Source: an uncultured Actinomycetes bacterium (GTDB lineage Bacteria > Actinomycetota > Thermoleophilia > Miltoncostaeales > Miltoncostaeaceae). Taken from it: a stretch of DNA of 14,723 nt. The position numbers and the translations under genes were made by a program. The notes beneath the pieces are model-generated. The model was not told where the DNA came from. It saw only the letters and a list, made by a program, of their open reading frames with translations, and did not search any database. Within the stretch, counting starts at the first letter, position 1; each line of letters begins with the position of its first letter. The stretch lies in contig CALMEC010000339.1 of the NCBI GenBank assembly GCA_937862675.1, positions 1 through 14,723 on the forward strand, given 5' to 3'. Shown piece after piece: positions 1 through 7,237 of the stretch.

Positions 1-178
1 CCTCCAGCGAGGTCTCGATCGGGTCGCGCGCCTCGGAGACCTCGCCGGCACGGAAGGCGTCGATGCAGCCGACCACCGTCGAGTACGGCACCGGCACGTG
101 CTCGCCCTCCGGACCCAGCAGCGCGAGCAGCGCCTCCTCCGTGTTGGTCCCCGCGGGCCCCAGGTAGGCGACCCTCAC
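1..178 (-). CDS. pheA: Prephenate dehydratase, N-terminal 59 residues (runs off the left edge)
   Basis: This enzyme decarboxylates and dehydrates prephenate to phenylpyruvate in phenylalanine synthesis in the cytosol. Only the N-terminus is present. It opens with MRVAYLGPAGTNTEEALL, matching the family's YLGPxGT(F/N)SEEA start, and continues with VPYSTVVGCIDAFRAGEVSEARDPIETSLE in two visible blocks, matching the conserved 'V..A...G..D...VPIENS.EG' segment; here the usual Asn of PIEN is Thr. The GTG start at 178 overlaps the stop of the upstream DUF4446 gene by 4 nt (GTGA), which implies translational coupling. The catalytic Thr-Arg-Phe region and the ACT regulatory domain expected of a roughly 280-residue protein lie outside the window. 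The identification rests on two motifs, so it is good but not complete. Confidence 0.85.
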   Translation of the reverse strand, partial: MRVAYLGPAGTNTEEALLALLGPEGEHVPVPYSTVVGCIDAFRAGEVSEARDPIETSLE

Positions 179-675
179 GGCACCTGCTCCCTCGCCACGG
201 CGAGCGCACGTTCCTCTTCGGGCGAGAGCTCGCGGTCCGCGGCGCCGGCGGCGAGCTCCTTGACGAACAGCCGCGTGTCCTCACGCCCGTGGAGGGCGGT
301 CACGACGGTTCCGTTGACCTCCTGGTCGATCGACGCGATGGACCAGGACTGACGACCGCCCACGTTGCGGTAGGCGTCGTAGCGCACGATCCCATGGAAG
401 CGCGTGGCCGTCCGCAGCGCCTCGTCCGTGCGGCTCGCTACGTCGTCCAGCCGGGCCCGGACGTCGTCGATGTCCTCACGCGTGCGGTCGACGAGGCCGA
501 TGAGACGTGCCTGCGCGGCGATCAGGTCCGTCGGCACCCCATCGCCCAGGACCGCGTGCTGCGCACGACGAAGACGGCGTACCTTGACCCCCAGGACGAT
601 CGCGACGACCAGCGCCGCGACGCCGGGCACCGCGGCCGCGGCAAACCCCCACCACGCGTCGAGGAACGTCTCCAC
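175..675 (-). CDS. DUF4446 family membrane-anchored protein
   Basis: A 166-residue protein of unknown function. One N-terminal membrane segment spans about residues 10-30 (FAAAAVPGVAALVVAIVLGV), followed by a basic stretch (KVRRLRRAQH) that should sit in the cytoplasm and a charged helical, coiled-coil-like region (about 50-92). The C-terminal part carries what I recall as the DUF4446 core: RYDAYRNVGG (98-107), an S-x-A-x-x-D stretch, HGRED (129-133) and LSPEEE (150-155). Translation starts at GTG 675, only 3 nt after the TAG of the upstream gene, and the stop overlaps the GTG of pheA. It is therefore the middle gene of a tightly packed operon. No enzymatic motif is visible. The family assignment is from memory of the motif pattern; the role is unknown. 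Confidence 0.8.
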   Translation of the reverse strand: METFLDAWWGFAAAAVPGVAALVVAIVLGVKVRRLRRAQHAVLGDGVPTDLIAAQARLIGLVDRTREDIDDVRARLDDVASRTDEALRTATRFHGIVRYDAYRNVGGRQSWSIASIDQEVNGTVVTALHGREDTRLFVKELAAGAADRELSPEEERALAVAREQVP

Positions 676-678
676 GCG

Positions 679-1836
679 CTATCCCGCGTTCTGGAAGCGG
701 ACGGTGTAGGTCTTGGTGTTGTTGTCCAGGAACGACTCCCCGGAGACCGGCGCGATTTCGATCGTGATCTCGGTCGGCTTGTCCAGGTAGGGCGGGTCGG
801 GCTGATCGAACGTCACCGTCTGGTGCTTGTCCGCACCCGGCGAGATCTCGGCGATGTTCTTCGTCGTCTTCGAGCCGGAGCTGTCCACCGGCGAGGTGTA
901 CGTCATCGTGACGGCGACGTTGGACTCGACGAAGTCTCCGCCGTTCTCCACGGTCACCTGGAAGGTCGTGCCCGATGCGGGCAGCGGGGCGGTGGACCCC
1001 GGCACCAGCTGGGTCTCCTTCCCGTTGTTGACCGCCACGACGGAAACGATGCCGAGGCCGTGCTTGCCGCCCTCGTCCGTGTCGGCGGTCCCGCCGGCCG
1101 GAGGACGGGTGCGCCGCAGGTTCGCGAGCACCTTGGTGACGCCCGCCGGCGCGGTCATGTCGTACGTCGTGCCCGGGAACATCTCGGACGTCTTCACCAC
1201 GAGGTCCGAGATCTTGTCCTTGGCGATGGCCGCCTCGGCAGGACGGACGAACGACCGCGTGAAGATGACGTCGCTCGCGGCCATGGCCTGCAGCGGCTCA
1301 CCGAGCGTGGCGACCCGCTCCGACGTGTCGCCCTTGCTCGAGGCCGCGATGGCGCCCGGCAGCTCACCCAGTGCGTCACGCCGGTACTGCAGCGCCGTCA
1401 CCAGCGTCTTGTGGGGACCGCGGAGCGCATCCGGGGGGTGGAGGCCGGACGCCTGGTTGACGAGATCGTCCGATCGGGACGCGAGGTCCTTGGTGGCCGC
1501 CGAGATCTGGGCGGCGCTCTGGAACTTCGTGTTGTTGAGCAGGTCGCGCAGCTCGTTGCCGATCGCGGACGACTGCTGGCCGATGTCATTGGTCGACCCG
1601 ATGTACGCGCGGTACGAGTCGACCAGCTTGTCACGTTGACATCCACGGACCGACGTCACGAGGACGAGGATCAGAACCAGCGCGAGCCCCGCGAAGATGG
1701 CGAGCCGCACACCGCGCCGCTGAAGAGGCGATCCGCCGCCCCCGCCGCCCGATGGACGACGGCCCGACCGGCGTCGTGGCGTTTGCCGCGGCTCGTCGCT
1801 ACCCTCGTCGAAGAAATCTTCGTCAACGAAGCTCAC
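679..1836 (-). CDS. Single-pass membrane protein with large extracellular part and CARDB/Ig-like C-terminal domain, function unknown
   Basis: A 385-residue protein. The N-terminus is acidic then basic and low-complexity, including a run of six Gly (about 30-35), and is followed by one hydrophobic helix at about 45-63 (LAIFAGLALVLILVLVTSV). The rest should be extracytoplasmic. Residues about 67-230 are predicted largely helical with many Ala/Ser/Asp. The C-terminal 120 residues alternate in beta-strand fashion with features such as TFQVTVENGGDFVESNVAVT and a closing FLDNNTKTYTVRF, which resemble CARDB/DUF11-type Ig-like adhesion domains. The start is GTG 1836, with GGAG seven bases upstream and the tRNA-Leu gene ending 57 nt before it. 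An in-frame TAG lies 3 nt before the DUF4446 start, so the two genes are probably co-transcribed. I do not recognise a named family; a cell-surface or envelope role is inferred from topology only. Confidence 0.75.
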   Translation of the reverse strand: MSFVDEDFFDEGSDEPRQTPRRRSGRRPSGGGGGGSPLQRRGVRLAIFAGLALVLILVLVTSVRGCQRDKLVDSYRAYIGSTNDIGQQSSAIGNELRDLLNNTKFQSAAQISAATKDLASRSDDLVNQASGLHPPDALRGPHKTLVTALQYRRDALGELPGAIAASSKGDTSERVATLGEPLQAMAASDVIFTRSFVRPAEAAIAKDKISDLVVKTSEMFPGTTYDMTAPAGVTKVLANLRRTRPPAGGTADTDEGGKHGLGIVSVVAVNNGKETQLVPGSTAPLPASGTTFQVTVENGGDFVESNVAVTMTYTSPVDSSGSKTTKNIAEISPGADKHQTVTFDQPDPPYLDKPTEITIEIAPVSGESFLDNNTKTYTVRFQNAG

Positions 1837-1892
1837 GCGTCATCTCCGACGTCAGAAACCAAAGGCCTCCGCCTGTTCGCGGACTCAGGAAA

Positions 1893-1976
1893 TGGGCGAG
1901 GGGGGACTCGAACCCCCAAGCTCGTACGAGCACTAGACCCTGAACCTAGCGTGTCTACCAATTCCACCACTCGCCC
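1893..1976 (-). tRNA. tRNA-Leu (anticodon CAG)
   Basis: An 84-nt class II tRNA. The acceptor stem is GGGCGAG/CTCGCCC with discriminator A at 1893. The D-arm contains TGGTAGAC, the anticodon stem CTAGG/TCTAG encloses loop TTCAGGG (anticodon CAG), and the long variable arm is a GCTCG-TA-CGAGC hairpin. The T arm is GGGGG-TTCGAGT-CCCCC. The 3' CCA is not encoded. It is transcribed leftwards, away from the kinase operon and towards the membrane-protein/DUF4446/pheA genes. A perfect 6-bp hairpin (GCCCTG-ACTG-CAGGGC on the plus strand, 1986-2001) lies just upstream in the presumed precursor leader. Confidence 0.97.
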
Positions 1977-2144
1977 GTGGCGAACGCCCTGACTGCAGGG
2001 CCGCAGGATGCTAGCACGGGCACGACGAAGTGAATCGCATGAGGTCTCAGTGTCCATCGCCAGGAATCCCTTCGTGAGAGTCCCCCCACATCCTCCCGCC
2101 CGCGGCGGCGCGGCGCGGTCCGCGTTCGCGGTCACCGGCCCGCG

Positions 2145-2158
2145 TCGGTCCGGACCGA
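2145..2158. promoter_or_regulatory. 14-bp perfect palindrome just before the kinase operon start
   Basis: TCGGTCCGGACCGA is its own reverse complement and ends 7 nt before the ATG of the first kinase gene (2166), in the position where a ribosome binding site is expected. No good Shine-Dalgarno sequence is visible there. The palindrome could be a dimeric-repressor operator or a translation-controlling hairpin. Chance is not excluded in such GC-rich DNA. No convincing -35/-10 pair was seen in 1977-2165. Confidence 0.3.
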
Positions 2159-2165
2159 TCACCCG

Positions 2166-3923
2166 ATGACGGAGCCGACAGCGGTCATGGGGCGCCAGGT
2201 ACTGGGCCGGTACCGGATCGGGGAGATCCTGGGACGCGGCGGCGCGGCCACGGTGTACCGGGCGTTCGACGGTGTCACGGGCGACGACGTCGCGGTGAAG
2301 GAGATCCCGCTCGACGGCGAGATGGCGCGCCGCGCCGGGGCCGGGGTGCGCGCGGCCGGCCGTCTGTCGCACCCCGCCATCGTCGAGCTGCTCGACTTCG
2401 GGGAGGACGACCACGCCTGCTATCTGATCAGCGAGCTCATCGAGGGCAGCTCACTCTCGGTGCACCGTCGGGCCGGGACCCTGAGCGATGCGCATTACCT
2501 GTCGATCGTGGCCGACGTCCTCGACGGCCTGGAGCACGCGCACCGGGCCGGGGTCACCCACCGCGACGTGAAGCCGGCCAACGTCCTCGTCGATGCCGAC
2601 GGCCGGGGACGCCTGACCGACTTCGGCATCGCGCGGATCGCGGGAGAGGCCGGTCTCACGATGACCGGCGGGCTGATCGGAACGGTCTCCTACATGGCGC
2701 CGGAGCAGGTCCGCGGCGGAGAGGCGGGCCCGGCCTCGGACGTCTACTCGGCGTGCCTCGTCCTCTATGAGGGGCTGACCGGCCACAACCCCCAGGCGGG
2801 CGACAACCCCGCCGACTCGCTGCGACGGGTCGCCCGGGGGAGCGTCCCGCCGATCGCGTCCTTCCGACGGGATCTCCCGCCCGAACTCTGCGACGCCATC
2901 GACGCCGGCCTTGATCCGGATCCGGGACGACGACCCGCCGCCCGCCGGCTGGCGGACGTCTTCCGCGACCAGGTCCACGGTGCAGCACCGAGAGCGGCGC
3001 GTCCCGCACCCCCGCCGGGCCGTGACGACGTGATCGCCCCGCCCAGGAACCCCGCGGCGGAGTTCCCGTCGCAGCCGGCGACGCCGGCTCCCGGCTGGGC
3101 CGCACGCCTCGTTCCCGCCATCCTCGTCGCCGTGACCACCGCGACGGCGATCGACCGCTGGACCGACCGGCCGCTCACCATGGCCGTGACCGTCGCGGCC
3201 GGCGTCGGCGCCCTGTTCGCCCTCGCCCCCTGGCTCACGGGACTCGCCGTCGCCGCGGTCGCCTGCGTCGCACTGGCGCGCGAGGCACCGGCGTTCGCGC
3301 TTCTCGTCACGGCAACGCTCCTGGTCGTCATCGCGCCCGTCCGCGGACGGGGACGTCTTCTGGCGCTCCCCGCCGTCGCGCCGATCATCGCGGGCCTCGG
3401 TATCGCCCCGATCGCCGCGTTCGCCGCCGGCCTCGTCCGCGGCTGGGCGTGGCGGACCTGGGCGGCCGTCTCCACGTTCACCGGAGTCGTGGTCTGGCAA
3501 CTCGTCGCCGGAGCCGATCCGGCGATCGACGGAGGACGCGTCGGCGGCGTCTGGCCGGACCTGGTCGACGTCCGCTCCCCGTTCTCCGTGCTCACCACGC
3601 TGGGAACCGCGGTGAGCGACAACCCCTCCGTCATCACGACGGCGGCCATCATGGCCGGCGCCGTCCTCCTCGTCCCCGGCCTCATGCGGCTGCGCCGCGG
3701 CCTTCCGCGCACGATCGGCGTCATCCTCTGGCTGGTCGTGCTCGTGGCGGGTGTCCGCTCCACCGGCGGCAGCGTGGAGAACGCGATCGGGGCGTTCCTG
3801 CCCGGCGGTATACTCGTTGCCGTCGGAGCCGCCTTGCCACTCGAACGCTTTCGGCGGGGCCCGGACCGGCGGGGCACGGCGACACTCCACGCCAACCGAG
3901 GAGAGCGACAGCCAGCCGCATGA
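2166..3923 (+). CDS. Ser/Thr protein kinase with C-terminal polytopic membrane domain
   Basis: A 585-residue Hanks-type kinase in the PknA position of the cluster. The kinase domain covers about 15-270: Gly loop GRGGAATV (23-30), VAVK with Lys45, HRDVKPANV (132-140, catalytic Asp134), DFG (152-154), activation segment LTMTGGLIGT with both Thr of a TxT pair (165, 167), APE (178-180) and Asp192 of helix F. The alpha-C glutamate expected ten residues before the HP of LSHP falls on Gly60, so the Lys-Glu salt bridge looks absent. A Pro/Ala-rich linker (about 272-313) leads to eight or nine hydrophobic helices (about 315-565) with no PASTA domain. Such a multi-helix C-terminus is unusual; PknA and PknB have one helix. 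The start is chosen at ATG 2166; ATG 2187 (MGRQVLGRYR) is an alternative and neither has a strong ribosome binding site. It ends in an ATGA overlap with fhaA. Substrates are unknown; division and cell-wall proteins are likely from context. Confidence 0.88.
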   Translation: MTEPTAVMGRQVLGRYRIGEILGRGGAATVYRAFDGVTGDDVAVKEIPLDGEMARRAGAGVRAAGRLSHPAIVELLDFGEDDHACYLISELIEGSSLSVHRRAGTLSDAHYLSIVADVLDGLEHAHRAGVTHRDVKPANVLVDADGRGRLTDFGIARIAGEAGLTMTGGLIGTVSYMAPEQVRGGEAGPASDVYSACLVLYEGLTGHNPQAGDNPADSLRRVARGSVPPIASFRRDLPPELCDAIDAGLDPDPGRRPAARRLADVFRDQVHGAAPRAARPAPPPGRDDVIAPPRNPAAEFPSQPATPAPGWAARLVPAILVAVTTATAIDRWTDRPLTMAVTVAAGVGALFALAPWLTGLAVAAVACVALAREAPAFALLVTATLLVVIAPVRGRGRLLALPAVAPIIAGLGIAPIAAFAAGLVRGWAWRTWAAVSTFTGVVVWQLVAGADPAIDGGRVGGVWPDLVDVRSPFSVLTTLGTAVSDNPSVITTAAIMAGAVLLVPGLMRLRRGLPRTIGVILWLVVLVAGVRSTGGSVENAIGAFLPGGILVAVGAALPLERFRRGPDRRGTATLHANRGERQPAA

Positions 3924-5290
3924 GTGCCCTACGCAACATGGAAAGCGCCATCTCCGGTGTGGTCAACAGGGTCTTCGGACGGGTGTTCCGCGGACATGTC
4001 GAGCTCGTCGAGCTGGCACGCAAGCTCGGGCGTGAGATGGAGGACCACAAGACGGTCTCCGTGTCGCGTATCTACGTGCCCAACGAGTACGTCATCTATC
4101 TGTCGCCGTCGGACCGCGCGCACTACTCGTCGTTCGAACGCTCGGCCATCCGCGAGCTGGCGGAGTACCTCACGCAGCGGGCGCGTCACGACGGTTTCAC
4201 CCTCCTGTCCGAGCCCGCCGTCCTCTTCTCCACCGACCGTGACCTGAAGGCCGGGGAGTACGGCATCGCATGCCGGATGGTCGATCCGCCCGAGGTCGAG
4301 GCCGACGCCGACGCCGCGCAGGACGGGGCGCCGGCAGCGCCACCCCTCCAGAGCGTCCCCTTCGCTCCGTACGAGCCTCCCGCGGACCTCCTCGAGGAGG
4401 ATGCGGCGGATGGTGACGACGCGGCGCTCCTGGAGGCCACCGACCGCGATCTGGCGGACCCGCTCCCCCAGGACGTGGAGGCCGACCCCGGATCCGACGA
4501 CGCAGCCCCGGCGGCCGGAGACGCAGACGACGCGGTCCCGGAGCCGGATCCCGTGGCCCCGTCGGACGATCCCGGTTCCGGCGACCCGTTCCAGGACCAC
4601 TTCCGGCCGGACTCCGCCGTGGCGCCCGACGACGCGCCGGCAGACGAGGCCTCCCCGGCCCACGCCGAGCCGCAACAGGACGCGGACCCCGCGCCCGTCG
4701 CGACCCCTGCCGCCTCGGGCGCGGACGACGTGCCCGGCGTCAGCGCTCCGCCGATCGACGACGTGCGGCCGGACGCCCCCGTCGCACCTCCCACCCCGCC
4801 GCCTCCCGCGGCACCCCGACGGCCCGTCGTCCCGCCGGCCTCGTACGGTCCGCGGCCTCCCGACCCCTTGGTCCGCGCACCCCGTCCGGCACCGGTGACC
4901 CCGCCCATCCCGCCCGCGCACACCAACGAGGGTCTGGCCGGCGTCAGCGGGACGCAGATGATGCCGCCCGCCCAGAGGAACGACGACGACTTCGTGCAGG
5001 AGGAGGTGTCGCTCATCATCGACGGCCGCCGTCATCGGCTGTCCAAGCGCACCACCACCATCGGGCGCAGCAGGGACTGCGACATCGCGATCGCCGACGC
5101 CAACGCCAGCCGCCAGCACGCCGAGATCCGGCACATCGGCCTGGACTACTTCCTGGTCGACCAGGGATCCACCAACGGGACCTACGTCAACCGCCAGCGA
5201 ATCCGGCGTCATGCCCTCGCCGACGGGGACCGCATCGTGATCGGGACGACCGAGATGATCGTCGAGCACCTGAAGGTGTCGCGCCCGTGA
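3920..5290 (+). CDS. fhaA: FHA-domain protein FhaA (DUF3662 plus FHA)
   Basis: A 456-residue cytosolic phosphothreonine reader of the cell-wall kinase cluster. The N-terminal DUF3662 domain (about 1-120) contains FGRVFRGHVELVELARKLGR, VPNEYVIYLSPSDR and a GEYGIACRM ending. A long acidic, Pro/Ala-rich disordered linker (about 122-350) follows. The C-terminal FHA domain has TIGRSRDC (Arg383), SRQH and GSTNGT (Ser417-Asn419). In Mycobacterium, FhaA binds the phosphorylated pseudokinase domain of MviN and dampens peptidoglycan synthesis; that role is carried over by family, not shown here. The start is ATG 3920, which overlaps the kinase stop by 4 nt (ATGA); an in-frame ATG at 3938 is a weaker choice. 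The same frame stays open back to 3449, but that part lies inside the kinase gene and is not coding. The gene ends in a GTGA overlap with fhaB. Confidence 0.93.
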   Translation: MSALRNMESAISGVVNRVFGRVFRGHVELVELARKLGREMEDHKTVSVSRIYVPNEYVIYLSPSDRAHYSSFERSAIRELAEYLTQRARHDGFTLLSEPAVLFSTDRDLKAGEYGIACRMVDPPEVEADADAAQDGAPAAPPLQSVPFAPYEPPADLLEEDAADGDDAALLEATDRDLADPLPQDVEADPGSDDAAPAAGDADDAVPEPDPVAPSDDPGSGDPFQDHFRPDSAVAPDDAPADEASPAHAEPQQDADPAPVATPAASGADDVPGVSAPPIDDVRPDAPVAPPTPPPPAAPRRPVVPPASYGPRPPDPLVRAPRPAPVTPPIPPAHTNEGLAGVSGTQMMPPAQRNDDDFVQEEVSLIIDGRRHRLSKRTTTIGRSRDCDIAIADANASRQHAEIRHIGLDYFLVDQGSTNGTYVNRQRIRRHALADGDRIVIGTTEMIVEHLKVSRP

Positions 5291-5913
5291 CCGAGACCGG
5301 ACTCCTCATCGCCCAGGGCGCGTTCCTCGTCCTCCTGTACCTCTTCGTCTGGTCGCTGGTGCGATCGTCGTCCCGCGACTTGCGCGACACGGAACCCGTC
5401 GTCGTGCAGCAGGCATCCGACGCCCGCCAGCCCGTCGACCCGTTCGAGGACGAGCTTCCCCCCGAACCGCCGCCGGCTCCTCCCGGGGCGCCGGCGGTCG
5501 CGCCGATCCCTCCGGTCGACGGTGCCGATGCCGACGCGACCGGACCCGTCGTCGAACCGGACGTGCCGGACCGATCGCAGCGGCGGCCCACCGGCCCCTC
5601 GCTCGACCTCTCGGTCACCACCCCCCCCCGCCTGGTCGTGGAGCGGTCCCCGTCCCTCGCCCCCGACAGCGAGTACCCGCTCGAGGCGGGCATGACGATC
5701 GGCCGGTCGCGCAGCAACGGGATCCCGCTCTCCGACCAGTTCGTGTCGCACATGCACGCACGGGTCTTCCCCAACGGACAGTTCTTCTTCATCGAGGACC
5801 TCGGATCCACCAACGGCACGTTCCTCAACGGGCACAAGATCGTGGAGCCGACCCAGCTCAAGGTGCGCGATGAGGTCAGTTTCGGGGACACCGTGCTCCG
5901 ATACGAGGAGTAA
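5287..5913 (+). CDS. fhaB: FHA-domain protein FhaB (FipA-like), membrane-anchored
   Basis: A 208-residue protein. An N-terminal hydrophobic helix (about 5-25, GLLIAQGAFLVLLYLFVWSLV) resembles the start of mycobacterial FhaB. It is followed by a Pro/Asp-rich linker (about 35-110) and a C-terminal FHA domain with IGRSRSNG, VSHMHAR (SxxH kept, the frequent Arg replaced by Met) and LGSTNGTFLNGHKI. It should bind phosphothreonine partners at the inner face of the membrane; mycobacterial FipA/FhaB links kinase signalling to divisome assembly. The start is GTG 5287, overlapping the fhaA stop (GTGA). A run of nine C (5621-5629) lies in the linker just before the FHA domain and would be prone to slippage. 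The GAGGAG at the 3' end (5905-5910) serves as ribosome binding site for the next gene. Confidence 0.92.
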   Translation: MTETGLLIAQGAFLVLLYLFVWSLVRSSSRDLRDTEPVVVQQASDARQPVDPFEDELPPEPPPAPPGAPAVAPIPPVDGADADATGPVVEPDVPDRSQRRPTGPSLDLSVTTPPRLVVERSPSLAPDSEYPLEAGMTIGRSRSNGIPLSDQFVSHMHARVFPNGQFFFIEDLGSTNGTFLNGHKIVEPTQLKVRDEVSFGDTVLRYEE

Positions 5914-5920
5914 CCGGGCC

Positions 5921-7237
5921 GTGGATCTTCGCCTCGTCGAAGTCGCCCAGAGGACGGACACGGGACGTGTCCGCGAGCACAACGAGGACCGGCTGTACGC
6001 CCGGCCCCCGCTCCTCGCCGTGGCCGACGGGATGGGCGGCGCGAAGGCGGGCGAGGTGGCCGCGCAGATGACCGTCGACCGGCTGGCCGACACCGATCCG
6101 GCGCCCGGCCCCTCCCTGGTCCTGCAGGCGATCGCCGACGCCAACCGCGAGATCCGCGAGCTGTCGGCGTCCGACGCCGACCACGCCGGTATGGGCACCA
6201 CGGTCACGGCCGTCCTGGTCCGGGGGCCGGTCGCGCGCGTCATGCACGTGGGCGACTCGCGGGCGTACGTCATCCGCGGGGACCGCATCCGCCAGGTCAC
6301 GGAGGACCACTCGCTGGTCGCCGAGATGGTCCGGCAGGGCACGCTCACCGTCGACGAGGCCGAACGGCACCCGTCGCGCAACATCATCACGCGGGTGCTC
6401 GGCGCGGAGCCGGACGTGGCCGTCGACGAGGTCGAGCTGGCGCTCCAGCCCGGCGACATCGTCCTCATCTGCAGCGACGGCCTGTCCACCATGATCCGGT
6501 CGGACGACATGGTCCGCATCGTCACGTCGTCCCCGTCCCTCCGCCAGGCCGCCGACGCCCTGGTCCGGGCGGCGCTCGACGCGGGGGGGACCGACAACGT
6601 CACCGTGGTCCTGGGACGGATCTCGGGCGACGCGACCTCCGACCAGGCGCCGGAGCACACCGCCGAGCTGCCGTCGGTTCCGCCGATGCCGGCGGACGAG
6701 CCGACGGCCGAGGTGGCGCGACCGGACCCCGCTCCGGAGACGGACACCGACGACGCCCCGACCGTCGAGACGGGGATGCCACCGGCCGGGGAACCCGGGC
6801 CTCCGCCCATGCGGACCGCCGCCGTGCTCGAACCGGCCGAGCCCCGGCGCACGCGGACCATCGTCGGACGGATCGCGTGGCTGACCGGCGCCGTGCTGGC
6901 ATGCATCATCGCGTTCGGGGTCTGGATCGGATCGCGGAGCTACTTCATGGACGCCCGCGACGGGGCGGAGACCGTGCGTGTCTACCACGGCGCACCCGTC
7001 TCGCTCCTGGGTGTCGACCTCTTCCGGCAGTGGGGTGACACGCACATCGCGGTGGATCGGACGACATCCCCGGCCACGCCGGCGCTCGACACCAGCGTCA
7101 GCGGGCAGGGCGACGCCGTCTGGCGGGCCGTGGCGCTGATCTGGCGCGAGGGCGTACCCTCCATCCCCGCGATCACGGTGCCGCCTCCGGCGAAGACGAC
7201 CCCGGCGTCCACGAGGCAGGCGCAGGCCAGGACGTGA
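5921..7237 (+). CDS. pstP: PP2C-family Ser/Thr protein phosphatase PstP, membrane-anchored
   Basis: A 438-residue metal-dependent phosphatase that reverses the action of the clustered kinases. The catalytic domain (about 1-235) shows the PP2C metal ligands and motifs: HNED (20-23), VADGMGG (Asp36, Gly37), GMGTTVTA, HVGDSRAYV, CSDGL (Asp186) and GGTDNVTVV (Asp225). An acidic, Pro-rich linker precedes one membrane helix (about 318-338) and an extracytoplasmic tail of about 100 residues, the layout of mycobacterial PstP. The start is GTG 5921, seven nucleotides after the fhaB stop, with GAGGAG overlapping the end of fhaB. The frame is open upstream to an ATG at 5870, but those 17 residues lie inside fhaB and do not look like PP2C sequence. 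It ends in a GTGA overlap with the SEDS gene. Confidence 0.94.
   Translation: MDLRLVEVAQRTDTGRVREHNEDRLYARPPLLAVADGMGGAKAGEVAAQMTVDRLADTDPAPGPSLVLQAIADANREIRELSASDADHAGMGTTVTAVLVRGPVARVMHVGDSRAYVIRGDRIRQVTEDHSLVAEMVRQGTLTVDEAERHPSRNIITRVLGAEPDVAVDEVELALQPGDIVLICSDGLSTMIRSDDMVRIVTSSPSLRQAADALVRAALDAGGTDNVTVVLGRISGDATSDQAPEHTAELPSVPPMPADEPTAEVARPDPAPETDTDDAPTVETGMPPAGEPGPPPMRTAAVLEPAEPRRTRTIVGRIAWLTGAVLACIIAFGVWIGSRSYFMDARDGAETVRVYHGAPVSLLGVDLFRQWGDTHIAVDRTTSPATPALDTSVSGQGDAVWRAVALIWREGVPSIPAITVPPPAKTTPASTRQAQART

Noticed and set aside
289..1992. Long plus-strand open frame opposite the DUF4446 and surface-protein genes
   Set aside because: It is antisense to two better-supported genes, crosses the tRNA, and its translation is Arg/Val/Gly-rich with no domain; such shadows are usual at this GC content.
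2008..2034. Possible tRNA-Leu promoter on the minus strand (TTCACT and TAGCAT, 15-nt spacer)
   Set aside because: Each hexamer matches only four of six consensus positions and the spacing is short, so it is not distinguishable from chance.
2451..3890. Long minus-strand open frames opposite the first kinase (also 2765-3895)
   Set aside because: The translations are Arg/Gly/Asp- or Ala/Thr/Arg-rich low-complexity shadows; the plus strand has a complete kinase with all motifs in order.
5209..7045. Minus-strand open frames opposite fhaB and the phosphatase (also 3929-5269, 5876-7045 and 9068-10783)
   Set aside because: They have no recognisable domains or ribosome binding sites and are fully opposite confidently identified genes.
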